Positions 26,711-36,834 of a stretch of DNA of 64,000 bases are shown here, one piece after another. Below the pieces are notes generated by a model. The model was given only the letters and a program-made list of their open reading frames with translations, was not told the origin of the DNA and searched no databases. The DNA lies in NCBI RefSeq assembly GCF_030435705.1, contig NZ_CP129382.1:1364001-1428000 (forward strand), in the 5' to 3' direction. Source of the stretch: Rhizobium sp. SSA_523 (GTDB lineage Bacteria; Pseudomonadota; Alphaproteobacteria; Rhizobiales; Rhizobiaceae). Numbering within the stretch: position 1 is the first letter of the stretch; each line of letters starts with the position of its first letter. Made by a program: the position numbers and the translations under genes.

Positions 26711-27766
26711 TCAGGGCCGCGTGCCGCCAGCCGGTGCCGCTGGCGTTCCGGGGACAGCCGGAGCCGCCGGTGCCGCAGGCGGAGTGGCACCTGGGGCTAC
26801 GGGCGCAGTGCCCTGCGCCGGCGCGGCGGCGCCACCGTCCTGACCTTCAACCTGACCCGGAACCTCGGCCGGAAGCGGGCCTGGCGCTGCAGAGCTTTGG
26901 TTGAAGAAGCGGAAGAACTGCGAGTCCGGGCTCAGCACCATGGTCGTGCCGGTATCCGACAATGCCCCGACATAGGCGCGCATGGACCGATAGAACTCGA
27001 AGAAGTCCGGATCGCGGGAGAAGGCTTCGCCGAAGATGCGGTTGCGTTCGGCATCGCCCTCACCGCGGAGAATTTCCGAATCCCGCTGCGCTTCGGAGAC
27101 AAGCTCCACCACCTGGCGATCGGCAATGGCGCGACGCCTCTGGCCCTGCTCGTTACCGCGGGCGCGGATCAGCTCGGCTTCGGCAAGACGTTCGGCCTTC
27201 ATGCGCTGATAGGTCTGCTGCGAGACTTCCCGCGTCAGGTCGGTCCGGCGGATACGCACGTCGCGAACGCTCAGACCGAGCGATTCGGCAGCGGCCTGCA
27301 GATCGTTGCGGACCTCCTGCATCATCGACGAGCGCTCATCCGACAGGGCGGCGCTGAAGTCTCGCAGACCGTAGACCCGGCGGAGCGCCGCGTCGAGACG
27401 GGTGCGCAGGCGCGATTCGGCCGATTCGCGATCGCCGGAAACGGTTTCGCGGAAACGACGCGCATCGGTAATGCGGTAGACGACGAAGGCATCGACCTCG
27501 TAGAAGGCGCCGCCACGGACCTGAACGCGGATATTGTCCAGATCGAGCCGCAGTGCCCGGTCCTCGACATACTGGACGCGATCGGCATCCATGAAGGCGA
27601 AGGGCAGCTTGAAGTAGATGCCGGGCTCGGTCTTGACGTCCTGGATCTGGCCGAAGCGCAGCACGATGGCCTGCTGCTTGGCATTCACAACGAAGACCGA
27701 GGAATAGACCAGGAAGAGGATGACGGCGAGGCCGATCAGGATGGCTGGAAGACGATTGGCGTTCAC
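26711..27766 (-). CDS. hflC: HflC, membrane protease-modulating protein
   Basis: 351 residues. One N-terminal membrane segment (LPAILIGLAVILFLVYSSVFVV) is followed by a stomatin/prohibitin (SPFH) domain with VLRFGQIQDVKTEPGIYFKLPF and a coiled coil (LAEAELIRARGNEQGQRRRAIADRQ). The last ~60 residues are a Pro/Ala/Gly tail not found in E. coli HflC. With HflK it forms a large cage around FtsH in the inner membrane and restrains its proteolysis. It starts with GTG 27766 overlapping the hflK stop (GTGA). Confidence 0.95.
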   Translation of the reverse strand: MNANRLPAILIGLAVILFLVYSSVFVVNAKQQAIVLRFGQIQDVKTEPGIYFKLPFAFMDADRVQYVEDRALRLDLDNIRVQVRGGAFYEVDAFVVYRITDARRFRETVSGDRESAESRLRTRLDAALRRVYGLRDFSAALSDERSSMMQEVRNDLQAAAESLGLSVRDVRIRRTDLTREVSQQTYQRMKAERLAEAELIRARGNEQGQRRRAIADRQVVELVSEAQRDSEILRGEGDAERNRIFGEAFSRDPDFFEFYRSMRAYVGALSDTGTTMVLSPDSQFFRFFNQSSAAPGPLPAEVPGQVEGQDGGAAAPAQGTAPVAPGATPPAAPAAPAVPGTPAAPAGGTRP

Positions 27767-28887
27767 GGCCGGCCTCCCTGATTGACGGCGCCGCCGGCCT
27801 GGGGATTGCCCTGGCGGGTGAGCTCGTTGAGCGGCAGATACGGAACGACACCCTGCTTGTCATCCAGGATGATCTTGTTGGAGTTCTTCAGAACCTGCTC
27901 CATGGTTTCGAGGAAGATGCGCTCGCGGGTTACGTCGGGTGCTGTCCTGTAGGCATCGTAGATGGACAGGAAGCGCTGGGCCTCACCGGTCGCCTCGTTG
28001 ACGACGCGATCCTTGTAAGCAGACGCCTCTTCGCGCACCTGGGCCGCCTGGCCGCGTGCCTGACCCAGTTTCTGGTTGGCATACTGGTTGGCCTCTTCGA
28101 CGAAGCGGTCCTCATCCTGTTCGGCGCGCTGCACTTCTTCGAAGGCATCGGCCACTTCGCGCGGCGGCGCCGCATCCTCGATCGGCACGGCATTGATGGC
28201 AACGCCGGATCCGTAGGTGTCCATGGTGCCCTGGATGATATCGCGCACTTCGGTGGAGATCTGCTCGCGGTTGTCGCGGAAGACGTCCTGCGCCGGGCGG
28301 CGACCGACGACTTCGCGCATGGCGCTTTCGGCGACCTGCTGCAATGTCGAGTTCGGATTTTCGATATTGAAGAGATAGGAACGCGGATCGGTGACCGTGA
28401 ACAGCAGCGAGAACTGCACGTTGACGATGTTCTGGTCGCCGGACAGCATCAGACCTTCGCTGGAATTGGCATTGCCACGCGCGCCGATATTGATCTGCTG
28501 TTCGGTGACCTTGACGATCTCGACGGTTTCGAACGGCCAGAAATGATAATGAAGGCCCGGTCCGGAAATTTCGTCCTTCGGCTTGCCGAAGCGAAGCTCG
28601 ACGCCACGCTCATCCGGCTGCACGGTATAGACCGACTGGAAGACGACAAAGGCAGCGATCACGACGAGGATGATGGCGAAGACGCCACCATTGAAACCGC
28701 CCGGAACCACACCGCGCAGCCTGTCCTGGCTGCGGCGGATGATATCCTCCAGATCCGGCGGACCTCCGTTGCCACCGCCATTTCCGCCACCGCCACCACG
28801 CGGGCGGTTCGGCCCCTGGCCCCATGGCCCCTGATTATTGCCGCCGCCCCCCCAGGGACCGCCGCCATTCTGATTGCTCCAGGGCAT
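27763..28887 (-). CDS. hflK: HflK, membrane protease-modulating protein
   Basis: 374 residues. A Gly/Asn/Pro-rich N-terminus (MPWSNQNGGGPWG...) characteristic of HflK precedes one membrane helix (GGVFAIILVVIAAFVVFQSVYTV), an SPFH domain (VQPDERGVELRFGKPKD) and a coiled coil. It forms the HflKC complex with the product of the next gene. ATG 28887 has AAGAGG upstream. It is separated from folA by 146 bp, so it probably has its own promoter. Confidence 0.95.
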   Translation of the reverse strand: MPWSNQNGGGPWGGGGNNQGPWGQGPNRPRGGGGGNGGGNGGPPDLEDIIRRSQDRLRGVVPGGFNGGVFAIILVVIAAFVVFQSVYTVQPDERGVELRFGKPKDEISGPGLHYHFWPFETVEIVKVTEQQINIGARGNANSSEGLMLSGDQNIVNVQFSLLFTVTDPRSYLFNIENPNSTLQQVAESAMREVVGRRPAQDVFRDNREQISTEVRDIIQGTMDTYGSGVAINAVPIEDAAPPREVADAFEEVQRAEQDEDRFVEEANQYANQKLGQARGQAAQVREEASAYKDRVVNEATGEAQRFLSIYDAYRTAPDVTRERIFLETMEQVLKNSNKIILDDKQGVVPYLPLNELTRQGNPQAGGAVNQGGRP

Positions 28888-29033
28888 CAAAACCTCTTTG
28901 TTCGAGTCACTCCCACCCCTCGACGCGCCGCGTCACAAATGCGGCAATCGGGTCATTGCCCCGTTATAGGTATGCGCCGGTTCGCTTTCAACGCGCGAAG
29001 ACGTGACTTGCGGGTGTTAGGTAACGAATTGTT

Positions 29034-29570
29034 TCAGTTTGCCGCAGTCCGGCGCCGATAGATGGCGAAACGGGTGGGAAACGTATCGCGTTCGCCGGCC
29101 GGGACGGCACTCTCCTCCACCTTCTCGAAAATCGCAGGGTCGATCGCGGGGAAGACCGTGTCGCCATCGGCAATCACGGTCTCCACATGCGTGATGTAAA
29201 GCCTGTCGGCCCGATCCATCGCCTGGGCGTAGATCTCGCCGCCGCCGATAACGCAGATCTCGTCCGCACCGGTTGTTTCCGCAATCCCCCTCGCCGTCTC
29301 GATTGCTTGCGCGAGCGAGGCAGCCATGCTGCAGCCCTCCACCGCGCGCGAGGGATCACGCGTCACCACCACATGCGGCCGCCCCGGCAGCGGGCGGCCA
29401 CCGAAGCTTTCCAGCGTCTTGCGGCCGACGATCACCGGCTTGCCGAGCGTCATCTGCTTGAACCGCTTCAGATCCGTCGACAGCTTCCACGGCATGTCAC
29501 CGTCGCGGCCGATGACGTTGTTTTGCGCCACCGCGGCGATCAGCACGAGGGGAATGGCCGGCCCCGTCAT
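29034..29570 (-). CDS. folA: Dihydrofolate reductase
   Basis: 178 residues. It reduces dihydrofolate, the by-product of thymidylate synthase, with NADPH. Typical sequence: [29 protein letters not shown] with the active-site Asp (D32-like) in the first helix, [13 protein letters not shown], and [14 protein letters not shown]. Its ATG overlaps the thyA stop (ATGA, 29567-29570). Confidence 0.97.
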   Translation of the reverse strand: MTGPAIPLVLIAAVAQNNVIGRDGDMPWKLSTDLKRFKQMTLGKPVIVGRKTLESFGGRPLPGRPHVVVTRDPSRAVEGCSMAASLAQAIETARGIAETTGADEICVIGGGEIYAQAMDRADRLYITHVETVIADGDTVFPAIDPAIFEKVEESAVPAGERDTFPTRFAIYRRRTAAN

Positions 29571-30361
29571 ACGGCCACCGGCGCCTTGATGTGCGGATCG
29601 GCCTCATAGCCGACGAGATTGAAATCCTCGAAGGTGAAGCCGAAAATATTGCTTACCTGCGGATTGATCTCCATCACCGGCAGGCGTTTCGGCGTGCGCG
29701 TCAGAAGCAGTTCGGCCTGCTCGAAATGGTTGGAATAGATGTGGGCATCCCCGAATGTGTGGACGAAATCCCCCGGCTCCAGGCCCGTCACCTGCGCCAC
29801 CATCATGGTCAGCAGGGCATAGGAGGCGATGTTGAATGGGACACCGAGGAAGATGTCGGCGGAGCGCTGGTACAGCTGGCAGGACAGCCGGCCATTCGAG
29901 ACGTAGAACTGGAAGAGGCAGTGGCATGGCGGCAGCGCCATCTCATCCACCTGGGCCGGATTCCAGGCCGAAACGATGTGGCGGCGGGAATTGGGATTGC
30001 GCTTGATCCCCTCCACGAGATTGGCGATCTGGTCGACGCTGCCGCCCTCGGGACGCGGCCAGGACCGCCATTGATAGCCGTAGACCGGGCCGAGTTCGCC
30101 CTTGGCATCCGCCCATTCGTCCCAGATGGAGACCCCATTGTCCTTGAGATAGGCAATATTGGTCTCGCCCTTCAAGAACCACAGCAATTCATGGATGATC
30201 GAGCGGAGATGCAGCTTCTTCGTCGTCAGGACGGGAAAACCCTCCGCGAGATCGAAGCGCATCTGATAGCCGAAGACCGAGCGCGTGCCCGTACCGGTGC
30301 GGTCGCCGCGGTCGACGCCCGTATCCATCACGTGGCGGAGAAGGTCATGATACTGTTTCAT
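29567..30361 (-). CDS. thyA: Thymidylate synthase
   Basis: 264 residues, the length of E. coli ThyA. It converts dUMP to dTMP using methylenetetrahydrofolate. Motifs: [13 protein letters not shown] (phosphate-binding Arg), the catalytic cysteine in [31 protein letters not shown], and HIYSNH. ATG 30361 has AGGACAG upstream. It is coupled to folA, its metabolic partner. Confidence 0.98.
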   Translation of the reverse strand: MKQYHDLLRHVMDTGVDRGDRTGTGTRSVFGYQMRFDLAEGFPVLTTKKLHLRSIIHELLWFLKGETNIAYLKDNGVSIWDEWADAKGELGPVYGYQWRSWPRPEGGSVDQIANLVEGIKRNPNSRRHIVSAWNPAQVDEMALPPCHCLFQFYVSNGRLSCQLYQRSADIFLGVPFNIASYALLTMMVAQVTGLEPGDFVHTFGDAHIYSNHFEQAELLLTRTPKRLPVMEINPQVSNIFGFTFEDFNLVGYEADPHIKAPVAV

Positions 30362-30540
30362 TTCTGTCCTGCGCTTCAGACTCGAAGCCTCGATCATAAA
30401 GAGGACGGCGAAGAAGTTGAAGGGCCGCAGCGCCGCCATCCAGAACTAATCCGTCTCTCGTCCGTCGCGCCGGTCTTGCGGAACGGCCTCTTCCATGGCA
30501 CCGACAAAAGGCGGCAGGCCCGCATCCGGGGAGTTCATGC

Positions 30541-31386
30541 ATGACCAGCTTTGCCTTTCGTCAGGTCGACGTCTTCTGCCAGGAGCGGCTGGCGGGCAAT
30601 CCGCTCGCTGTCGTCCACGGCGCCGACGGCCTCTCGGATGCGGAAATGGCCGCCTTTGCCCGCTGGACCAATCTCAGCGAGACAACCTTCCTTCTCAGCC
30701 CGACCCGGACGGATGCCGATTATCGCCTGCGGATCTTCACGCCGCTCGAGGAACTGCCCTTTGCCGGCCATCCCACGCTCGGCTCCTGTCATGCCTGGCT
30801 GGAAGCCGGCGGCCGCGCGGGTGGACCGTTGATTCGCCAGGAATGTAAGGCTGGCCTTATCCAGATCCGGCCCGCCGCCTCCGGCCTTGCCTTCCAGGCG
30901 CCTCCCCTGAAGCGGAGCGGTCCGGTGGAAGAGGACCTCGTTGATCGCGTCCGGCTGGCGCTTGATCTGACGCAAGAGCAGGTGGTCGCGGCGCATTGGG
31001 TGGATAACGGACCCGGCTGGATGGCGCTCCTGCTGCGCTCGGCAAGCGAGGTTCTGGCCGTCCGCCCGGATTTTTCGAAGATCAAGGGCATCCGCGTCGG
31101 CCTTGTCGGCCCGCATCCGCAGACGTCGGATCCCGGGCGCTGCGATTTCGAAGTGCGCGCCTTCACCGCGGCCGGCTTCGAAGATCCGGTCACCGGCAGC
31201 CTGAATGCGGGACTGGCCAGCTGGCTGGTCGCGGCCGGTCTGGCACCGGATGCCTATATCGCCGCGCAGGGCACGCAGGTGCAGCGCTCGGGTCGCGTGC
31301 ATGTGGAACGCGAGGGCGACCGCCTGTGGATCGGCGGCGGCGTGCGCACCGTCATCGAGGGCAGGCTCCACCTGCACGAACAATAA
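30541..31386 (+). CDS. PhzF family protein (isomerase/epimerase-like)
   Basis: 281 residues of diaminopimelate-epimerase-like double fold: FRQVDVFCQERLAGNPLAVV, LSETTFLL (with the catalytic Glu of the family), FTPLEELPFAGHPTLGS, and the distal DPVTGSLNAGLASWL. PhzF proteins catalyse isomerisations; the substrate here is unknown and there are no phenazine genes nearby. ATG 30541 has GGGGAG upstream. Confidence 0.88.
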   Translation: MTSFAFRQVDVFCQERLAGNPLAVVHGADGLSDAEMAAFARWTNLSETTFLLSPTRTDADYRLRIFTPLEELPFAGHPTLGSCHAWLEAGGRAGGPLIRQECKAGLIQIRPAASGLAFQAPPLKRSGPVEEDLVDRVRLALDLTQEQVVAAHWVDNGPGWMALLLRSASEVLAVRPDFSKIKGIRVGLVGPHPQTSDPGRCDFEVRAFTAAGFEDPVTGSLNAGLASWLVAAGLAPDAYIAAQGTQVQRSGRVHVEREGDRLWIGGGVRTVIEGRLHLHEQ

Positions 31387-31448
31387 TCGCGGCGTCAGAC
31401 CCGGCTCGCCCCCTTTTCAATTGCCCCCGAACCCCCTATATGAAGTCT

Positions 31449-31795
31449 TGCCGGGGCTTGCTCCGGCTATGGCAATAAACGGTCGGTGTAATAAACCTAT
31501 TGGACCCGGGGGCGGTACCCGGCGCCTCCACCAAAAACCGGTCGGTCGCTCCTTGATGGACAGACCGGCTTTTGATGGGGGCGAAATAGGATCGACAAGG
31601 GCGTAAAGATCGAACTTTTGCTCGGCATGATACCGCCGTTATCGGGTCACAAGTGTAGTTGCAAACGACAACAACGCTAAGGAATACGCTCTCGCTGCCT
31701 AATGGCGGTGCGGGAATTCCGCTCTAAGTCCTCTTGGTTAGCCCCTTGAGGCGGGGTCCGAAGGCACCTGGCAACAGAAGCCTTCACCTAATCCC
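31449..31795 (+). ncRNA. ssrA: tmRNA (SsrA), two-piece circularly permuted form
   Basis: The acceptor piece comes first. It has a T-arm-like CCGGG-ggcggta-CCCGG (31506-31522) and ends in CGCCTCC-ACCA at 31533. After an excised linker the coding piece begins with GGGGGCG at 31577, which pairs with CGCCTCC to form the acceptor stem. The resume codon GCA is at 31661, and the tag reading frame encodes ANDNNAKEYALAA with stop TAA at 31700-31702, preceded by the conserved TAGTT. With the alanine carried by tmRNA the tag is AANDNNAKEYALAA. Outer ends are approximate. Permuted tmRNA is the known alphaproteobacterial form. Confidence 0.93.
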
Positions 31796-31914
31796 GTCAA
31801 TGCCTCTCGATATGATTGCCGGTTCAGAAGGCCCTTCCGCGCGGACCGGACCTGCCGTATAACGGGCAAACAAATCGCCTTTGACACACGACATTCGATT
31901 GGAAGAAAGAACCT

Positions 31915-32427
31915 ATGGGGCAGGATCACATCCGTTACGATATCTTGGCGCAGGACGCTCTGCGCGGCGTTATCCGCAAGGTTCTGTCCGAAGTGGCAGC
32001 AACGGGACGGTTGCCGGGTGATCACCACTTCTTCATTACCTTCCTGACCGGCGCGCCGGGCGTGCGCATCTCCCCCGCTCTGAAATCGAAATATGCCGAG
32101 CAGATGACCATCGTCATCCAGCACCAGTTCTGGGACCTGAAAGTCCAGGATACGCATTTCGAAATCGGCCTGTCCTTCTCCGATACGCCGGAGCGCCTCT
32201 CGATCCCGTTCAATGCGATTCGCGGCTTCTACGATCCTTCAGTGAATTTCGAGCTGGAATTCGAAGTACCGCTCACCGCGGAAGACGATCAGTCCGCCGA
32301 AATCACCGCCTATCCGGTGGATGCCGTGGCCGCCAAGCCGGCCGCCGAGGACGAAGACGCAAAGACGGACGAGGAAAAGAAGCAGGGCTCCGTGGTATCG
32401 CTGGACTCCTTCCGCAAGAAGCACTGA
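31915..32427 (+). CDS. sspB: SspB, adaptor for SsrA-tagged proteins (alpha type)
   Basis: 170 residues. The N-terminal ~120 residues are the tag-binding domain (MGQDHIRYDILAQDALRGVIRKVL, HFFITF, then FWDLKVQDTHFEIGLSF). An acidic linker (EDEDAKTDEEKK) leads to the C-terminal basic tail VVSLDSFRKKH that docks on the ClpX N-domain. It delivers tmRNA-tagged proteins to ClpXP. It lies about 120 bp after ssrA, so tag and adaptor are neighbours. Confidence 0.92.
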   Translation: MGQDHIRYDILAQDALRGVIRKVLSEVAATGRLPGDHHFFITFLTGAPGVRISPALKSKYAEQMTIVIQHQFWDLKVQDTHFEIGLSFSDTPERLSIPFNAIRGFYDPSVNFELEFEVPLTAEDDQSAEITAYPVDAVAAKPAAEDEDAKTDEEKKQGSVVSLDSFRKKH

Positions 32428-32494
32428 TCCCGCCATGGCAGGCGGCCGAGGCCGCCGGCACCACTTGTCCAAATGTCTGATCTGGGAGGATGTG

Positions 32495-32701
32495 ATGAGC
32501 GCCGATATCGTCAATCTGCGGCTGGCCCGGAAAGCCCGGACTCGGTCGGAAAAAGAGGCGGAAGCGGAGCAGAACAGAATTAGCTTCGGCCGGACCAAGC
32601 AGGAAAAATCCCTGACCAGGGCGCTGAACGACAAGGCGCGCAAGACGCACGATCAGGGCCGGCTCGACAATGCGGCGCCGGGCGGCACGGACGAGACGTG
32701 A
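32495..32701 (+). CDS. DUF4169 family small protein
   Basis: 68 residues, strongly charged: VNLRLARKARTRSEKEAEAEQNR, then FGRTKQEKSLTRAL. This matches the DUF4169 family as I know it, small proteins of alphaproteobacteria with no assigned role. ATG 32495 has GGGAGGA upstream. It is 67 bp after sspB and 35 bp before the next small gene, probably in one operon. Confidence 0.75.
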   Translation: MSADIVNLRLARKARTRSEKEAEAEQNRISFGRTKQEKSLTRALNDKARKTHDQGRLDNAAPGGTDET

Positions 32702-32736
32702 TCCCTGCCGCTCCCCGTCGATCCTGCCGCTGACAA

Positions 32737-32958
32737 ATGATCCGCAAACATTCCGCGACCCTTCACGGCCACCGCACCAGCTTCACGCTGGAAGATGAAT
32801 TTCTCGAGGAGTTGCAGCAGATCGCCGCGGCCCGGCAAGTCAGCCTCGCGGGACTGATCGCGAAAATCGATGATGCAAGGCCTTCAGACAGCAATCTCTC
32901 TTCGGCTCTCAGGCTCTTCGTGCTGTCGTCTTTGAAGGAGCGGTTGCGCCACACCTGA
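32737..32958 (+). CDS. Ribbon-helix-helix domain protein
   Basis: 73 residues: TLHGHRTSFTLEDEFLEELQQIAAARQVSLAGLIAKID, then a final helix SSALRLFVLSSLKERL. This matches the ribbon-helix-helix family of rhizobial small proteins and may bind DNA as a dimer. Targets are unknown. It follows the DUF4169 gene, as in related genomes. Confidence 0.75.
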   Translation: MIRKHSATLHGHRTSFTLEDEFLEELQQIAAARQVSLAGLIAKIDDARPSDSNLSSALRLFVLSSLKERLRHT

Positions 32959-33150
32959 TCTGACAGGATCATATCCGTCCGACAGGACCATCTCCCGCAC
33001 CGCGCCAAAGTCCCTTCCTAGACAGTCCGTGCTTCAGGAAGCCGTGCCCCGAAAGCTGTCCGAAGACAGCCGTCCTGCGGACGCTCATGCCCGAGCGACC
33101 TATCCAGGCGGGCGTGGTGCGCGCCAGTCCGGTGGCGGCCAAGCCTCTGC

Positions 33151-36100
33151 TCAGTTGGGCGCGACGGAGTCGAAGCGGTTCTGTCGGAAGATGTCCCCTG
33201 TCGGCGGCGCGGCGGGCGGAATGACGAGCGCAGGCAGGCTTTCGGATTGCTGCCGGCGCGCCTCCTCCTCGGCCTTGGCCCGTGCCTCGGCTTCTGCCGC
33301 GCGCCGGGCCTCCTCCTCGGCCTGAAGCCGCGCCGCAGCCTCCGCCTTCTCGCGGGCAAGGCGCCGCTGCGTGTCCTCATAGGCATAAAGCGCCACTTCG
33401 CGGCGCAGACGCTGCTTTTCCAGAACGCTCGCCTGCAGGGTCTCCACCTGCCGCCGCTCGCGCTCGAAGGCCCGCAGTGAGAGGAAGTTCGTCATGGCCG
33501 ATACGTCAATCGTCTCCACAGGCGCGGCAAGCGGTCCTTCATAGACAAGCCGGACCGCCGGATCGCCGCCGCTCACGGTCTCGTCGCCCGGCGAATAGGC
33601 GACCTGAACCTCACCCTCCAGCTGCGAACGCGTCAGGTCGGCGCGCAACTCGGCCGAAAGCGCCGTCTCACCAGCCTTCGCCGAGACATTCTGGATGCGG
33701 ATCACGCCGCCACTCATCGTGAAGGGAATATCGACGCGGCCAATCGCCGCCATACCCTGATGCAGGAGATCGGCCACCAGCGGCGCCACCTTGGCTGCCG
33801 TCACATCTCCCTCGATCCGGTCGGCCTGCGCAAGCAGGGCGGGCATGAGCTGCGGATGAAGACGGCTGAGCGTCAGGTCAGAAAGGTGCAGCGCGCCGGA
33901 GCCGCTTCCCGCAGCCAGCAGGCCCGCGGGCGTCTTGGCGGTGGCTTCGGCGGCCAGCTCGAAACCGATGCGGCCGGTGGCGACCGGCTGCTCACCCGTC
34001 TGCCAGACAAGTGGCGCAAGATCGGCGCCTGAAACGGTCAGCCGCGTCTGGAAGAGACCGATCCCTTCGCTGTTGGACATGGCAAGCCGGCCACCGATCT
34101 GGCCGCCCAGCCAATTGCCCTTGGCATCCTCGATCGTGATCGCGCCATTGCGCAGGGCAAGCCGCGCGCTCAGATCGTCGACCGGCGGCAGACCGAAGCC
34201 GCGCAGGCTCTTTGCGCGGATCTGGATATCGGCATCCGCCCCGGCAAAGATCGGCAGCGCGAACGGCTTGTCCGAAAGATCCCCGCTCCCCGCATCCGTC
34301 AAAGGACCATAGACCGCCTCCCCCAGCCAGCCGAGATCGACGAGATCAAGGCCGATATCGCCTGCCAGGCGCGGCGCAGCGGAGGCGCGGTCATAGGAGA
34401 GCGTGCCGCTGATGCCATTGCCGTTGATGCGTCCTGCAAGATCGTCCACCGCCAGAACATCCGCCCGAACGCTGAGCCTGCCGGATATGTCGAGCGGCAG
34501 CCCGATGCCGAATTGCGGCAGTCCGACACCGGCAAGCAGCAGACTTGGCTCGATGTCCTGGCTCTTGAGCGTGAGGTCGAACGCGCCTTCGCCGAAATTG
34601 GCAGCGGCAAGCGAAGCGGTTCCCTTGGCCGAAGCCTCTGTGCGGTCTGTGGCATAGGTCACCGCGACAGTGGCCGGCGCATCGCCGGCCTGCTGGAGCG
34701 CGACCGAAAGCTTGGCGTCGCTGTCCCCGTCGAAAGGCAGCACCGTCAGGCCCATCTGCCCGAGCAGCGTGGCGGCCTGGGCGTTCTCCAGCGTCCCCTT
34801 GAGATCGACCTCCGTCGCCGCGGTAATGTCGAACAGCCTCGGCAGGCTGACATCCGCGACCAGCCGGCTGCCATTGCTGCTGCCGTTGACGGACGCCGCC
34901 AGACCACCATCCGACAGCGTCACTTGCGCCGTCAGGTCCGTCTTTGCATAAAAGGCTGCAGCCCGGCCGAGCCGGCGAAGCACGGGATGGTCCGGCAGTT
35001 TTTCGCGCAGCATGGCAATGAACGGACCGGGATCGGCACTCTGCAGGGTCAGCGTGCCATTGCCGGCATAGGAGAGCAGCGAGCCTTCCGCCGTTCCGCG
35101 TGCGGTGATGCTGGCGCCGGCCGCATCGCCGACCGACAGCGTCTGCAGAACCAGCTTGCCATCGCCGAATTCCAGCATGGTTTCGACCTTGGCGGCGGCA
35201 ACGCCGAAGGCCGTCAGACGGCCCGCCTTGATATGGGCGGCAAGCCGGTGGTCCAGCACATCCTCGCCGGCATCGTCGCCGGTCAGAAGCGAGGCCAGCG
35301 CCCGCAGGGCATCGAGATCCACCTCATCGCCGGTCAGATCCACCGAGAGCGCCGGGGTCCGGTCACCGCCCGATTCACGCTCGACCCGCCCCTTCAGGGT
35401 CGCCGGCCCCACCGCCAGTTCCAGCCTGTCGAAGCGCTGGACCTCGGGCGTCAGATTGACGGAGGCCGAAAAGCCGGCAGCCTTCAACTGGCGGATGGCC
35501 GGGTCCACCTTGCCCGTCAGCCAGTCGGACAGGCCGGAGGGCTGGTTGGAGGCCAGCAGCATGTGGCCGGCAAAGGAGGGCTTGTCGAGAAGCTTCAGCG
35601 TGCCCTGCACCTCCACCTGCGTGCGGCCAGGCAGGGTTGCCACGGCATTGTCCACCGTCCAGCCGCCGCCGGCGGGACGCAGATCGAGCTTCACGTCGCG
35701 AATGGTCGTGCCGTCGGCCACAATGGCCGGCAAGCGTATGCTAGCCTTGCCCGGCACCTGCGGGATCGGCACCCTTGCGGCGGCAGCAATCAGCGCGTTC
35801 AGCCGCTGCTGGGCCGAGACATGCGGATTGCGAACCGTCTTGCCCTTGATCATGTCCGCCGTCAGGCGATTGACATCCACCTGCTGGCCATCGGCGGTCA
35901 GCAGGAATTCCGGCCTTTCACCGGTATCCAGCGTTCCCTCGCCGGTGATCACATAGGGGTTGTCGACCGCACCCACTTCGGTGCGGTACTGCGGAATGCG
36001 GATGCGGTCATTGGTTAGCTCGAACTTGCCCTTGGTGCGCGGCGGCGGCACCGGCTTTTCCGCCCCTTGCGGCAGGATGGGATTGAGCGGCTGATCCAGA

Positions 36101-36834
36101 AAACTGAGGCTGAAATCACCCTTGTATTCCGGCTTCTGCTCGTTGACCGCCAGCGCCCCATCGAGCTGCAGCTCGACCGGCGCGGCATCCGGCCAGATCT
36201 TCATGCGCAGGGGAACGCTTGCGTTTGCCGCCTCCGGCTCGCCGCTGGCAAAGGAGAATTTCGCCTCATTGCCGTCCAGGGATGCATTGCCCTCGGCGCG
36301 CCATGGGCCGGCAAGCGAACTGGCCGACATCTCGGCGGTCAGACCGGTCACCCGGCGCGTCTGGCCAGTCGCCTCGTCGATGAAGTCGATCTGGGCGCCT
36401 GTGACATGCACGTCTTCAAGCACCACATTGCGGGCCGGGATATCGGCCCGGCTGCCGCGCATCCAATCCAGCCTGCCGTCCTGCAGCACCCGAATCCGGG
36501 CCTTGGGACGGTCAAGCCGCATGTCGAAAATGCGCGCCTCGCCGGACAGGAACGGCGCCAGCTCCATGTCCATGGAGAACTGCTCGACCTGCACGATCGG
36601 CTGGCCGTCGGTATCCTGCCCGACCCGTACATCCGTCATGGTGACAGATGGGAACGGCAGGAGCCGTGCATCGAGCGTGCCGTTGACGGTGACTTTCTTG
36701 CCCAGGATCCGGCTGGCCTGCACTTCGAAATCGCGGCGGAAGCTGGACCAATCCAGAAAGAACGGGGCAAGCAGCGCCGTGAACAAGGCGACGACCACCA
36801 GGCCGCTGATCACCAGCAAAATCCGTCCAAGCAC
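33151..36834 (-). CDS. Large AsmA family protein
   Basis: 1227 residues. One N-terminal membrane anchor (ILLVISGLVVVALFTALLAPFFL) is followed by the AsmA signature DWSSFRRDFEVQASRILGKKVTVNGTLDARLLPFPSVTMTDV and a very long, repetitive, beta-rich region. A charged coiled coil (Arg/Glu/Ala, about 1140-1205) lies near the C-terminus. AsmA-like proteins are thought to form periplasm-spanning grooves that carry lipids to the outer membrane. GTG 36834 has AAGGAGAA upstream. No neighbour points to a specific substrate. Confidence 0.9.
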   Translation of the reverse strand: MLGRILLVISGLVVVALFTALLAPFFLDWSSFRRDFEVQASRILGKKVTVNGTLDARLLPFPSVTMTDVRVGQDTDGQPIVQVEQFSMDMELAPFLSGEARIFDMRLDRPKARIRVLQDGRLDWMRGSRADIPARNVVLEDVHVTGAQIDFIDEATGQTRRVTGLTAEMSASSLAGPWRAEGNASLDGNEAKFSFASGEPEAANASVPLRMKIWPDAAPVELQLDGALAVNEQKPEYKGDFSLSFLDQPLNPILPQGAEKPVPPPRTKGKFELTNDRIRIPQYRTEVGAVDNPYVITGEGTLDTGERPEFLLTADGQQVDVNRLTADMIKGKTVRNPHVSAQQRLNALIAAAARVPIPQVPGKASIRLPAIVADGTTIRDVKLDLRPAGGGWTVDNAVATLPGRTQVEVQGTLKLLDKPSFAGHMLLASNQPSGLSDWLTGKVDPAIRQLKAAGFSASVNLTPEVQRFDRLELAVGPATLKGRVERESGGDRTPALSVDLTGDEVDLDALRALASLLTGDDAGEDVLDHRLAAHIKAGRLTAFGVAAAKVETMLEFGDGKLVLQTLSVGDAAGASITARGTAEGSLLSYAGNGTLTLQSADPGPFIAMLREKLPDHPVLRRLGRAAAFYAKTDLTAQVTLSDGGLAASVNGSSNGSRLVADVSLPRLFDITAATEVDLKGTLENAQAATLLGQMGLTVLPFDGDSDAKLSVALQQAGDAPATVAVTYATDRTEASAKGTASLAAANFGEGAFDLTLKSQDIEPSLLLAGVGLPQFGIGLPLDISGRLSVRADVLAVDDLAGRINGNGISGTLSYDRASAAPRLAGDIGLDLVDLGWLGEAVYGPLTDAGSGDLSDKPFALPIFAGADADIQIRAKSLRGFGLPPVDDLSARLALRNGAITIEDAKGNWLGGQIGGRLAMSNSEGIGLFQTRLTVSGADLAPLVWQTGEQPVATGRIGFELAAEATAKTPAGLLAAGSGSGALHLSDLTLSRLHPQLMPALLAQADRIEGDVTAAKVAPLVADLLHQGMAAIGRVDIPFTMSGGVIRIQNVSAKAGETALSAELRADLTRSQLEGEVQVAYSPGDETVSGGDPAVRLVYEGPLAAPVETIDVSAMTNFLSLRAFERERRQVETLQASVLEKQRLRREVALYAYEDTQRRLAREKAEAAARLQAEEEARRAAEAEARAKAEEEARRQQSESLPALVIPPAAPPTGDIFRQNRFDSVAPN

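Noticed and set aside
34513..36018. A 501-codon plus-strand frame opposite the AsmA gene
   Set aside because: Antisense shadow of a convincing AsmA coding sequence.
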